A DNA stretch of 50,384 nt from Sphingomonas sp. 37zxx (GTDB lineage: Bacteria; Pseudomonadota; Alphaproteobacteria; Sphingomonadales; Sphingomonadaceae): positions 1 through 50,384 of the forward strand of contig NZ_JROH01000026.1 in assembly GCF_000786205.1 (NCBI RefSeq). Direction: 5' to 3'. The notes beneath the pieces were generated by a model that was given only the letters and a program-made list of their open reading frames with translations, searched no databases and had not been told where the DNA came from. Below, one piece after another: positions 8,454 through 16,859 of this stretch (positions are counted from its first letter, which is position 1; each line of letters opens with the position of its first letter). The translations under genes were made by a program, and so were the position numbers.

Positions 8454-9383
8454 ATGAAGACGTTAGTCTGGGTCGAACACGACAACACCAATATGAAGGA
8501 CGCGACGCTCGCGGCGGTCACCGCTGCGTCCAAGCTGGGCGAAGTCCATCTGCTCGTCGCCGGCGAAGGCTGTGCGGCGGTGGGCGAACAGGCGGCCAAG
8601 ATCGCCGGCGTCGCCAAGGTGCACGTCGCCGACGATGCCGCTTATGGCCACGGCCTTGCCGAAAACATCGCGCCGCTGATCGTCGATCTGATGGGGCATC
8701 ACGACGCCTTTATCGCTTCGGCCACCACCACCGGCAAGAACATCGCCCCGCGCGTCGCGGCGCTGCTCGACGTGATGCAGATCAGCGAAGTGCTGTCGGT
8801 GATCGACGAAAACACCTTCACCCGGCCAATCTATGCCGGCGCGGCGATCGCCACGGTCAAGACGTCGGACGCCAAAAAGGTGCTGACGATTCGCGGCACC
8901 GCGTTTGAAAAGGCAGCAGCCGAGGGTGGCAATGCCGAGATCGAGGCGATCGGTTCGAGCGGGGACAAGGCATTGTCGTCGTTCGTCGGGGCCGAGATCG
9001 CGACGTCGGCGCGGCCCGAACTCACCAGCGCCAAGATCATCGTCTCGGGCGGGCGCGCGCTTGCCAATGGCGAGAATTTCCATGCGCTGATCGAGCCGCT
9101 GGCGGACAAATTGGGTGCTGCAGTGGGCGCGTCGCGCGCTGCGGTCGATGCGGGCTATGCCCCCAACGACTATCAGGTCGGCCAGACCGGCAAGATCGTC
9201 GCCCCCGAAGTCTATGTCGCGGTCGGCATTTCGGGCGCGATCCAGCATCTGGCGGGGATGAAGGATTCGAAGGTCATCGTCGCGATCAACAAGGATGAGG
9301 ACGCGCCGATCTTCCAGGTGGCCGACATCGGCCTGGTCGGCGATTTGTTCAAAATATTGCCCGAACTGACCGAAAAGCTCTGA
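8454..9383 (+). CDS. etfA: Electron transfer flavoprotein alpha subunit
   Basis: 309 aa, normal length; partner of EtfB and holder of the FAD. Seen: [11 protein letters not shown] at the start, the central [13 protein letters not shown], and the C-terminal FAD-binding domain with the ETF alpha signature ([62 protein letters not shown]). The 269 bases after it, up to the ABC exporter, show no convincing gene. Confidence 0.96.
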   Translation: MKTLVWVEHDNTNMKDATLAAVTAASKLGEVHLLVAGEGCAAVGEQAAKIAGVAKVHVADDAAYGHGLAENIAPLIVDLMGHHDAFIASATTTGKNIAPRVAALLDVMQISEVLSVIDENTFTRPIYAGAAIATVKTSDAKKVLTIRGTAFEKAAAEGGNAEIEAIGSSGDKALSSFVGAEIATSARPELTSAKIIVSGGRALANGENFHALIEPLADKLGAAVGASRAAVDAGYAPNDYQVGQTGKIVAPEVYVAVGISGAIQHLAGMKDSKVIVAINKDEDAPIFQVADIGLVGDLFKILPELTEKL

Positions 9384-9652
9384 CGATCATGGCGGGGCGG
9401 TGAAAGCCGTCCCGTTTCGGCACTGGCGGCGGTTGCCCCGCGTAGGTCGCTCGCGCCTGTGTCGTGCGGCGGGCACTTCATAGCGGGCGGGCGAAACTAG
9501 CGCCCCTTGCCAAGCGCGACCGGCATCGCCTCGCCGGTGATCGCGCACGCTTGAAAATCGGGTCCACCCGATCTATCCGGGCCAGCACTGCAATCAACAA
9601 GCCGCCATGGTCGTTGTATCGCCGCCCGTCTGGCCCCACTTATGCAGCGTCC

Positions 9653-11470
9653 ATGCCACCCAGTGATTTCACCACCGCGTCCTCCGAACGCCCGCTACTC
9701 CCGACCATGCGGCGCTTCCTGCCCTATTTGTGGCCAAAGGATGCGCCGGGGCTGAAGCTGCGTATCGTCATCGCAATGTTCTTCGTGCTCTGTTCGAAAA
9801 TCGTCCAGGTCTATGGCGCGCCGTTCGCGCTGCAAGGCGCGGTCGACGGGATGGCGACCGGCCCGCGCAGCGGCATCACGCTGATCGTGCTGCTGGTGAT
9901 CGGCTATGCCGCCGCGCGCTTCGGCACCGTGGTGTTCGACAATCTGCGCAATGCGGTGTTCGAAAAAGTCGGGCAGGAAGCGACCCGCCGCCTGGCCGCC
10001 ACCGTCTTTCGCCACCTCCACCAGTTATCGCTGCGCTTCCACCTGCAGCGGCGCACCGGCGCGGTCACCAAGGTGGTCGAGCGCGGCACCAAGAGCATCG
10101 ATACGATGCTCTATTTTCTGCTGTTCAATATCGCGCCGACGATCCTCGAACTCGGCATGGTGTTGCAGATCTTCGGCTCGCGCTTCGGTGCGTGGCTGGT
10201 GATCTCGACGCTGGTGATGGTGTTCGTCTATATCGGCTTCACGCGGATGGTCACCGACTGGCGGCAGAAATTGCGCGAGAAGATGAACGACCTCGATACC
10301 GGCGCAGTCGCGCACGCGGTCGATTCGTTGCTGAATTTCGAGACGGTCAAATATTTCAACGCCGAGGCGCGCGAATCGCAGCGTTATGATCGCGCGATCC
10401 ACGCCTATGCCGCCGCTGCGACCAAGAGCGAGAACAGCCTTGCCTGGCTCAACGTCGGCCAGTCGCTGATCACCAACGCGATGCTCGGGGTGGGTATGGC
10501 CGTGGTCGCCTGGGGCTGGTCGACCGGGCGGTTTTCGGCGGGTGATGTCGTGCTGGTGTCGACGCTGCTCAGCCAGCTTTTCCGTCCGCTCGACATGCTT
10601 GGCTGGGTCTATCGCACCATTCGCCAGGGCGTGATCGACATGGGGGCGATGTTCGACCTGATCGACACCGATGCCGAGATCGTCGACGTGCCCGGCGCGC
10701 AGCCGTTGGCGGTGGCGCAAGGCGCGGTGCGGTTCGAGAATGTCCGCTTCGGTTACGAGGGTGATCGCGCGATCCTGAAAGGGATCGACATCGATGTGCC
10801 CGCCGGTGCCACCGTCGCGGTGGTCGGCCCCTCGGGCGCTGGCAAATCGACGCTCGCGCGGCTGTTGTTCCGCTTCTACGATCTGAAATCGGGGCGGATC
10901 ACGATCGACGGCCAGGATATTTCGCAGGTGACGCAGGACAGCCTGCGCGCTGCGATCGGCATCGTGCCGCAGGACACGGTGCTGTTCAACGACACCGTGG
11001 GCTACAACATCGCCTATGGCCGCGAGGGTTCGACGCATGACGACATCCGCGCGGCGGCGCAGGGCGCGGCGATCGGCGACTTCATCGAAAGCCTGTCCGA
11101 AGGCTATGAAACCCGCGTTGGTGAGCGCGGGCTGAAGTTATCGGGCGGCGAGAAGCAGCGGGTGGCGATCGCGCGGACGTTGCTCAAGAACCCGCCGATC
11201 CTGATCCTCGACGAAGCCACCTCGGCGCTCGATAGCCGCACCGAAAGCGAGATTCAGGCAACGCTCGAACAAATCGAGCGCGGTCGCACCACGATCGTCA
11301 TCGCGCATCGGCTGTCGACCGTGGTCAATGCCGACCAGATCATCGTGCTCGAAGCCGGCGAAGTCGCCGAACGCGGCACCCATGCCGAATTGCTGCGCAA
11401 GAACGGGCTGTACGCCGAAATGTGGACGCGCCAGGCCAATGAGCGCGAAGAAGCGCTAGCCGCCGAATAG
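9653..11470 (+). CDS. Atm1-type ABC exporter (glutathione-linked metal/sulfur compound export)
   Basis: 605 aa half-transporter with membrane domain (about residues 35-330) and nucleotide-binding domain (about 365-590). The membrane part carries Atm1/ABCB7 marks: HLQRRTGAVTKVVERGTKS, LFNIAPTILEL and LNFETVKYFNAEA. The ATPase has Walker A GPSGAGKST, signature LSGGEKQR, Walker B ILILDEATSALD and switch His in IAHRLST. It resembles the structurally known Novosphingobium NaAtm1, which exports glutathione conjugates of heavy metals; a role in Fe-S precursor export is also possible. ATG 9653 is chosen because codons further upstream give a non-homologous tail. The next gene starts 22 bases downstream. 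Confidence 0.9.
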   Translation: MPPSDFTTASSERPLLPTMRRFLPYLWPKDAPGLKLRIVIAMFFVLCSKIVQVYGAPFALQGAVDGMATGPRSGITLIVLLVIGYAAARFGTVVFDNLRNAVFEKVGQEATRRLAATVFRHLHQLSLRFHLQRRTGAVTKVVERGTKSIDTMLYFLLFNIAPTILELGMVLQIFGSRFGAWLVISTLVMVFVYIGFTRMVTDWRQKLREKMNDLDTGAVAHAVDSLLNFETVKYFNAEARESQRYDRAIHAYAAAATKSENSLAWLNVGQSLITNAMLGVGMAVVAWGWSTGRFSAGDVVLVSTLLSQLFRPLDMLGWVYRTIRQGVIDMGAMFDLIDTDAEIVDVPGAQPLAVAQGAVRFENVRFGYEGDRAILKGIDIDVPAGATVAVVGPSGAGKSTLARLLFRFYDLKSGRITIDGQDISQVTQDSLRAAIGIVPQDTVLFNDTVGYNIAYGREGSTHDDIRAAAQGAAIGDFIESLSEGYETRVGERGLKLSGGEKQRVAIARTLLKNPPILILDEATSALDSRTESEIQATLEQIERGRTTIVIAHRLSTVVNADQIIVLEAGEVAERGTHAELLRKNGLYAEMWTRQANEREEALAAE

Positions 11471-11492
11471 CCGCCGGATGAGGAGAGAGACG

Positions 11493-12446
11493 ATGGAACC
11501 CAAACAGGCCAATTGGATCGGCGGATCGGTCGCAGCCGCCGGCGCGGTCGGCGGTGGACTGGCGTTGTGGTCGGCACTCGCGGCGCGATCGGCCGAGCGC
11601 ATGGCCCCAGCCGAAGGGAGCTTCATCGAAGTCGAAGGCGCGCGGCTGCATTATGTCGATCGCGGATCGGGGCCGGTGCTGCTGCTGGTCCACGGCCTGC
11701 TCGGCAATTTGCGCCACTTCACCTATGCCATCGTCGATGAGCTGGCGAAGGACTTCCGCGTCATCGCGGTCGATCGCCCCGGTTCGGGCTATTCGGTCGC
11801 GCGCGGGGTGCCCAAGCCTGACATCGTGCAGCAAGCCGCGATCATGGTCGCGTTCGCCGATGCGCTTGGGCTCGAAAAGCCCTTGCTGGTCGGCCATTCG
11901 CTCGGCGGCGCGGTTGCGCTGGCGGCGGGGCTGGCGCGGCCCGATCGCTTCACCGGCCTGGCACTGATCGCGCCGCTGACCCAGCCGATGGACCAGGTGC
12001 CGCCGGTATTCGCCGGGCTGATGGCCCCCCCGGGCGTGCGCGAATTGCTGTCGTGGACGCTTGCGGTGCCGATGGGCATCCTCAACGGCCCCGCTGCCGC
12101 CCGGGTGGTGTTTGCGCCCGATCCGGTACCCGCCGATTTCCCGACGCGCGGCGGTGGCGCGCTCACGCTTCGCCCGGCGACCTTCCGTGCCGCCTCGGCT
12201 GACCTTCGCGCAGCGGGCGGCAATATGGCGGCGCTGGCACCGCGCTATGCCGAGCTGACGCTGCCGGTGTCGATCCTCTATGGTCGCGGTGATGCGCTGC
12301 TAGACCCGGCGCTGCATGGCGAAGCCACCGCCGCCGTGATCCCCGGCGCGCATCTCGAACTGGTCGAGGGCGGCCATATGCTGCCGGTCGTCCATCCGCA
12401 GGCTACCGCGGCCTTCCTGCGCGCGGCGCACGCGCGGTCGCGCTAA
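11493..12446 (+). CDS. Alpha/beta hydrolase
   Basis: 317 aa. ATG 11493 has a strong Shine-Dalgarno (aggagag). The N-terminus has a short hydrophobic segment (GGSVAAAGAVGGGLALWSALA), either a membrane anchor or uncleaved signal. The fold is read from LLLVHGLLGNLRH, VIAVDRPGSGYS, nucleophile elbow GHSLGG, the late acid loop ILYGRGDALLDPA, and the catalytic His in EGGHMLPVVHP. It belongs to the broad epoxide hydrolase/haloperoxidase/lactone hydrolase group; the substrate cannot be told. It lies 22 bases after the Atm1 gene and is probably co-transcribed. Confidence 0.85.
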   Translation: MEPKQANWIGGSVAAAGAVGGGLALWSALAARSAERMAPAEGSFIEVEGARLHYVDRGSGPVLLLVHGLLGNLRHFTYAIVDELAKDFRVIAVDRPGSGYSVARGVPKPDIVQQAAIMVAFADALGLEKPLLVGHSLGGAVALAAGLARPDRFTGLALIAPLTQPMDQVPPVFAGLMAPPGVRELLSWTLAVPMGILNGPAAARVVFAPDPVPADFPTRGGGALTLRPATFRAASADLRAAGGNMAALAPRYAELTLPVSILYGRGDALLDPALHGEATAAVIPGAHLELVEGGHMLPVVHPQATAAFLRAAHARSR

Positions 12447-12452
12447 GCCGAT

Positions 12453-12476
12453 CCCCCTCCCGATTGCGGGAGGGGG
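12453..12476. terminator. GC-rich hairpin between hydrolase and recQ
   Basis: A perfect 10-bp stem (ccccctcccg / cgggaggggg) with loop attg follows the hydrolase stop by 6 bases. There is no T tract, so it may be an intergenic repeat of the type also seen at 1060 and 29423 rather than a classic terminator. Confidence 0.5.
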
Positions 12477-12522
12477 AAACGCGCCCTTGCCCCAGGCGGC
12501 CCCACCGCCGATAGACGCCGCA

Positions 12523-14295
12523 ATGCCGCCCGTAGTCCTCGACGCCCTCCGCACCACCTTCGGCTTTCCCGCGTTTCGCGGAGTGCAGGCCGATGTCGTT
12601 GCGCGCGTGCTGGCGGGCGAGCGGACGCTTGCCGTCATGCCGACCGGCGCGGGCAAGTCGCTGACCTACCAGCTACCCAGCGTGATGCTCGACGGCACCT
12701 GCCTGGTCGTGTCGCCGCTGATCGCGCTGATGCACGATCAGCTTCGCGCCGCCGAGGCCGTCGGCATCCGCGCCGCGACGCTCACCTCGGCGGACGATAA
12801 TCGCGACGAGACGATCGCGCGCTTCCGCGCCGGCGCGCTCGATCTGCTCTATGTCGCGCCTGAGCGTGCCTCGTCCGAAGGTTTCCGCAACCTGCTGGGC
12901 CAGGCACCGCTCAGCCTGTTCGCGATCGACGAGGCGCATTGCGTCAGCGAATGGGGGCACGACTTCCGCCCCGATTACCGCCTGCTGCGCCCGCTGCTCG
13001 ATCGTTTCCCGCAAGTGCCGCGACTGGCGCTCACCGCCACCGCCGATGCGCATACCCGCGCAGACATCCTCGAACAGCTCGGCATTCCGCATGACGGGAT
13101 GATCGTCGCGGGCTTCGATCGCCCCAATATCCGCTATCATATCGCCCCGCGCGCCAGCACGACGCAGCAGATCGCCGATGTCGTCGCCGATAATCCGGGG
13201 GCGGGCATCGTCTATGTCCAGTCGCGCGCGGGCACCGAGCGGCTGGCCGAATCGCTGCAAAAGACTGGCCGCCCGGTGCGCGCCTATCATGCCGGGCTGG
13301 ACCCGGCGATCCGCCGCGCCAACCAGGCCGCCTTCGTCGCATCCGAAGACATGGTGATGTGCGCGACGGTTGCGTTCGGGATGGGGATCGACAAGCCCGA
13401 TGTCCGCTTCGTCGCACATGCCGGGCTGCCCAAGTCGATCGAGGGCTATTATCAGGAAACCGGGCGCGCGGGGCGCGACGGCGATCCGGCGGTCGCGCAT
13501 CTGTTCTGGGGTGCCGATGATTTCGCCAAGGCGCGCCAGCGGATCGGCGAGGTCGAGCCTGCGCGCCAGCAGGGCGAGCGCGTCCGCCTCAACGCGCTTG
13601 GCGCATTGGTCGAGACCGCAGGCTGCCGCCGCGCGATCCTGCTTCGCCATTTCGGCGAGAACCCGCCCGACAAATGCGGCAATTGCGACAATTGCCTCAA
13701 CCCGCCCGCCGCCACCGACGCCACGCAAGTCGCGCGCAAATTCCTCTCGGCGGTGTTCCGCACCGGCCAGATGTTCGGCACCGGCTATGTCGAGCAGGTG
13801 CTGCTGGGCCAATCGACCGAGCGCAGCATGACTAACGGGCATGAGAATCTGTCGGTCTGGGGAATCGTCGAGGGCGAGGAAGCGGCGCTGCTCAAGCCTG
13901 TCGCGCGCGCGCTGCTGCTGCGCGATGCGCTGCGCGCCAACGCGCATGGCGGGCTGGAGTTCGGCCCCGGCGCGCGCGCGTTGCTAAAGGGCGAAGCGAC
14001 GCTGTCGATGATCGTCCCGCCCAAGCGCGAGCGCCGCCGGCGGGGCGATCCCTCGGGCGGCAGCGACGCCAATCCGATCGGCGATCCGCTGTTCGAGGCG
14101 CTTCGCGTCAAACGCCGCGAACTGGCGCAGGCGGCGCAGGTGCCGCCCTATGTGATCTTTCACGATTCGGTGCTGCGCGAGATGGCGAGCGCCCGGCCGG
14201 CGACGCTCGGCGCATTGGGCCGGGTGGCGGGGGTGGGATCGAAGAAGCTCGACGCTTATGGCGATGCCTTTCTGGAAGTCATCAAGGACCATTGA
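12523..14295 (+). CDS. recQ: ATP-dependent DNA helicase RecQ
   Basis: 590 aa from ATG 12523 (a TTG at 12487 would add 12 residues). RecQ unwinds DNA 3'-5' in recombination and fork repair. Seen: motif 0 FPAFRGVQ, Walker A MPTGAGKS, DEAH box IDEAHCVSEWGHDFRP, motif III LTATAD, motif VI TGRAGRDG, the zinc-binding cysteines in CGNCDNC, an RQC winged helix, and a C-terminal HRDC domain (FEALRVKRRELAQAAQVPPYVIFHD). All domains are intact. The neighbours are functionally unrelated. Confidence 0.95.
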   Translation: MPPVVLDALRTTFGFPAFRGVQADVVARVLAGERTLAVMPTGAGKSLTYQLPSVMLDGTCLVVSPLIALMHDQLRAAEAVGIRAATLTSADDNRDETIARFRAGALDLLYVAPERASSEGFRNLLGQAPLSLFAIDEAHCVSEWGHDFRPDYRLLRPLLDRFPQVPRLALTATADAHTRADILEQLGIPHDGMIVAGFDRPNIRYHIAPRASTTQQIADVVADNPGAGIVYVQSRAGTERLAESLQKTGRPVRAYHAGLDPAIRRANQAAFVASEDMVMCATVAFGMGIDKPDVRFVAHAGLPKSIEGYYQETGRAGRDGDPAVAHLFWGADDFAKARQRIGEVEPARQQGERVRLNALGALVETAGCRRAILLRHFGENPPDKCGNCDNCLNPPAATDATQVARKFLSAVFRTGQMFGTGYVEQVLLGQSTERSMTNGHENLSVWGIVEGEEAALLKPVARALLLRDALRANAHGGLEFGPGARALLKGEATLSMIVPPKRERRRRGDPSGGSDANPIGDPLFEALRVKRRELAQAAQVPPYVIFHDSVLREMASARPATLGALGRVAGVGSKKLDAYGDAFLEVIKDH

Positions 14296-14332
14296 GCCTT
14301 GCCCGCGCGATGTTGCCGCGCGCTCAATGGGT

Positions 14333-16144
14333 TCAGCGCATCGCGGCCATAGCGCGCTCCTCGACCAGCCGTTCGAAGATCGTCAGCGGCATCGCGCCTG
14401 CCGCCAATATGTCGTGAAATGCCTTGATGTCGAAGCGTTCGCCCATGATCGCCTGCGCCCTGGTGCGCGCGCGCAGCCAGGCGGTGTGGCCGATCTTGTA
14501 GCTGCATGCCTGGCCCGGCTGGGTGCAATAGCGCTCGATCTCGCGCAGTGAACGCGGGCGTGCGAAGCCGACGGTCTGCACCATGTAATCGGTCGCCTTT
14601 TCGCGGGACCAGCGGTGATGGTGCAGGCCAGTGTCGATCACTAGGCGCGCGGCGCGGAACAGATAGGATTGCAGGAACCCGGCGCGGTCGAACGGGGTGG
14701 CATAGCCGCCAAGCGTATCGGCGAGGCTTTCGGCATAGAGCGCCCACCCCTCGGTATAGGCACCGAAAGCACCGATCTTGCGCAACAGCGGGGCGCTGGC
14801 ACCCTGAGCGATGCTGATCTGCAAATGATGGCCCGGCACGCCCTCGTGATAGGTCAGCGAAGGCAGCGTATATTTGGGCCAGTCGGCGACGCTTTTGAGA
14901 TTGATGAAATAAATGGCCGGGCGCGACCCGTCGAGCGCGGCGCGGCGATAATAGCCGTTCGATGCCCCGTCCTGAATCTCGGTCGGCACCGCGCGGATGT
15001 CTAGCGGTGCATCGGGTGGCAAATGGAACATCGCGCCGAGCTTGGCCTGCATCGCGGCATTGTCGGCGTTCAGGCTGGCGATCAGTTCCTCGCGCCCCGC
15101 CGGCGTATCGGGGTAGAGCTGATCGCGGCGCAGGTTGAGCGCGTTCAGCCGCATGCTGACGCTGCCGGTGGTCAGCCCCTGTGCCTTCAGGATCGCGTCT
15201 AGCTCGCCGCGGATTTCGGCAACCTGCGCCAGCCCCATCTGATGCACTTCGGCAGGCGTGAGCGTCGTGGTGGTCGCCTGAGCGAGCGCGGCGGCATAGA
15301 GCGCATCGCCCTGCGGCACCGCCCAGATGCCCGCCGAGTCGCGGGCGCCTTCGCGCAACCTGGCGATCAGCGCCTGTTGCCGGTCGAGCGCGGGATATAC
15401 CTTGCCCTCGACGATGGCGGCGGCGCGGGCGGCCCAGTCGCCTTTTAGCTCCGCCGCTGCCGCCCGTCGTGCTAGCGACAGCGTGAGGTTGTTTTTGGCA
15501 GCCGGCGGCGAACGCAGCGCCGTCATTTGCGCCAGTGTCAGGTCGAGCGCGAAATCGGGGGCGAGATAACCGCGTGCCGCCTCATCGGCCTGCACCGCGC
15601 TTTCCTGATCGAGCACCGTGGCGAACGCATCGAGCCTGGCAAGATACGCCTCGGCATCGTCGGTGCTGGTGATGGTGTGCGCCGAATTAAGGAAATCGGG
15701 GGTGGAGAAATAGGCCCCACCCTGCTGAAAAATCGTGAACGGCCGGATCACCGAGCCGAGCTTGAACCGGTCCCAGGCGATCGTCTGGTTGCGAAGCGAA
15801 TAGAGCACCACTTCGCGGTCGAGCCGGGATGGGGGCGAGAGCGTCTCGGGCGCGACGTCCTCGATCGCGGCGATCGCCAGCCGCAGCCGGCTGACATCGC
15901 GTGCGCGCGCCTGTGCGGTGCGATCGGACAGTCGCTGCTTGAGCGGGGCGTTTGCCCCCTTGTCGAAGCCTAATTGGGTCGCGAGTTCGGGTGAGCGCGG
16001 CAGCGCCTCCTGAAACACTTGATCGAACAACTGCGCCAGCGCTGCATCGCCCGAACCGACCGCCGCCTGTGCGCGTGCGGCCGCCGGCAGCGCGAGGAAT
16101 GCACCGATCGCGGCGGTAGAGCTTAGAAAATCGCGGCGATGCAT
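14333..16144 (-). CDS. DUF885 family exported protein (putative metallopeptidase-like)
   Basis: 603 aa. The N-terminus MHRRDFLSSTAAIGAFLALPAAARA is a twin-arginine signal peptide, so the protein is exported folded to the periplasm. DUF885 hallmarks are the metal-site-like YHEGVPGHHLQ and the following YTEGWALYAESL. Family members are annotated as putative peptidases from this HExxxGH-like motif; few are characterised, so the enzymatic role remains inference. It converges on recQ with 37 bases between stops. Confidence 0.88.
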   Translation of the reverse strand: MHRRDFLSSTAAIGAFLALPAAARAQAAVGSGDAALAQLFDQVFQEALPRSPELATQLGFDKGANAPLKQRLSDRTAQARARDVSRLRLAIAAIEDVAPETLSPPSRLDREVVLYSLRNQTIAWDRFKLGSVIRPFTIFQQGGAYFSTPDFLNSAHTITSTDDAEAYLARLDAFATVLDQESAVQADEAARGYLAPDFALDLTLAQMTALRSPPAAKNNLTLSLARRAAAAELKGDWAARAAAIVEGKVYPALDRQQALIARLREGARDSAGIWAVPQGDALYAAALAQATTTTLTPAEVHQMGLAQVAEIRGELDAILKAQGLTTGSVSMRLNALNLRRDQLYPDTPAGREELIASLNADNAAMQAKLGAMFHLPPDAPLDIRAVPTEIQDGASNGYYRRAALDGSRPAIYFINLKSVADWPKYTLPSLTYHEGVPGHHLQISIAQGASAPLLRKIGAFGAYTEGWALYAESLADTLGGYATPFDRAGFLQSYLFRAARLVIDTGLHHHRWSREKATDYMVQTVGFARPRSLREIERYCTQPGQACSYKIGHTAWLRARTRAQAIMGERFDIKAFHDILAAGAMPLTIFERLVEERAMAAMR

Positions 16145-16220
16145 TGAACAAGGGCCTTGGCTGGATCGGAAGCGGTCAGCCTAACGGTGGGCGCGCGAGA
16201 TTCAACCGGCGGCGGGCAAT

Positions 16221-16604
16221 TCAGCCGCGCAGGAAGCGCCCGGCAATGTCTTTGGCCACCCGGACCGGTCGCCGCGTGTCCGAATCGAGCGCGCACCAGC
16301 TACTCTCGACTTCGGCCAGCACATCCTCGCCGCGCTTGATCAGCGTTGTGAAGAACGCGCGCGCCCCTTCGACCCGTTCGGCAACGACGGTGGCGATCAG
16401 TGTATCGTCGAGAAAGGCGGGGCGGCGATAGGTGATCTCGTGCTTGAGCGCGACCCACAGGTGGCGCGCCACCGCTTCGGCAGGCGCGACGGCTTCCCAA
16501 TAGGCGACCACCGCTTCCTGTACCCAGTTCAGATACACTGCGTTGTTCACATGCCCCATATGGTCGATGTCGCTGGGTGCGATCGAAAGGCGGTGTTGGT
16601 GCAT
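16221..16604 (-). CDS. Acyl-CoA thioesterase, YbgC/FadM-type hotdog fold
   Basis: 127 aa. The hotdog signature SDIDHMGHVNNAVYLNW carries the catalytic Asp (in the D-x-x-G-H-V-N-N pattern), and the tail VAKDIAGRF is typical. Enzymes of this type hydrolyse acyl-CoA esters or long-chain acyl-ACP and clear stalled thioesters; the chain-length preference cannot be read from sequence. It lies 76 bases from the DUF885 gene on the same strand. Confidence 0.9.
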   Translation of the reverse strand: MHQHRLSIAPSDIDHMGHVNNAVYLNWVQEAVVAYWEAVAPAEAVARHLWVALKHEITYRRPAFLDDTLIATVVAERVEGARAFFTTLIKRGEDVLAEVESSWCALDSDTRRPVRVAKDIAGRFLRG

Positions 16605-16690
16605 GGTCTAATGATGCTCCTTATTGACATCAATGTCAATGAAATGGCGCACGAACGGGGGCTAGGCTATGCCCTCGCCCGTCCGGCTGC

Positions 16691-16859
16691 CTAGTGGTCC
16701 GATTCTGACATTTGCTACCCCCTTCGGCTCAGTCAGGAGCAAATGTCAGAATCTCCAGGACCACTAGCAATTATTTGATTCTAGTGGATTTTATGATTTT
16801 GACATTCGCAGCGAGAGCGTGCCGCAGGCGGGATGCGAATGTCAAAATCAATCCACTAG
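16691..16859. repeat. Family A composite palindromic element, complete copy
   Basis: 169 bp made of two related hairpins: 16691-16767 (77 bp) and 16781-16859 (79 bp), joined by a 13-base AT-rich spacer. Each hairpin begins and ends with CTAG (ctagtgg...ccactag), and both carry a gattYtgacattYgc core in each arm. A near-identical copy lies inverted at 43049-43217 and a partial one at 1-29. It contains no gene. The last CTAG supplies the TAG stop of the rsh gene. It resembles a MITE or REP-like unit inserted at CTAG, the kind of target used by IS630-like transposases; that link is inference. Confidence 0.9.

Noticed and set aside
6170..9383. Missing sucD as a sign of gene loss
   Set aside because: sucC followed by etfB-etfA is, as far as I recall, the usual order in this group, with sucD elsewhere on the chromosome.
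16712..16830. Small plus-strand frame inside the family A element (also present in the inverted copy)
   Set aside because: Shared only because the repeat is copied; the frame runs through both hairpins and has no protein-like features.
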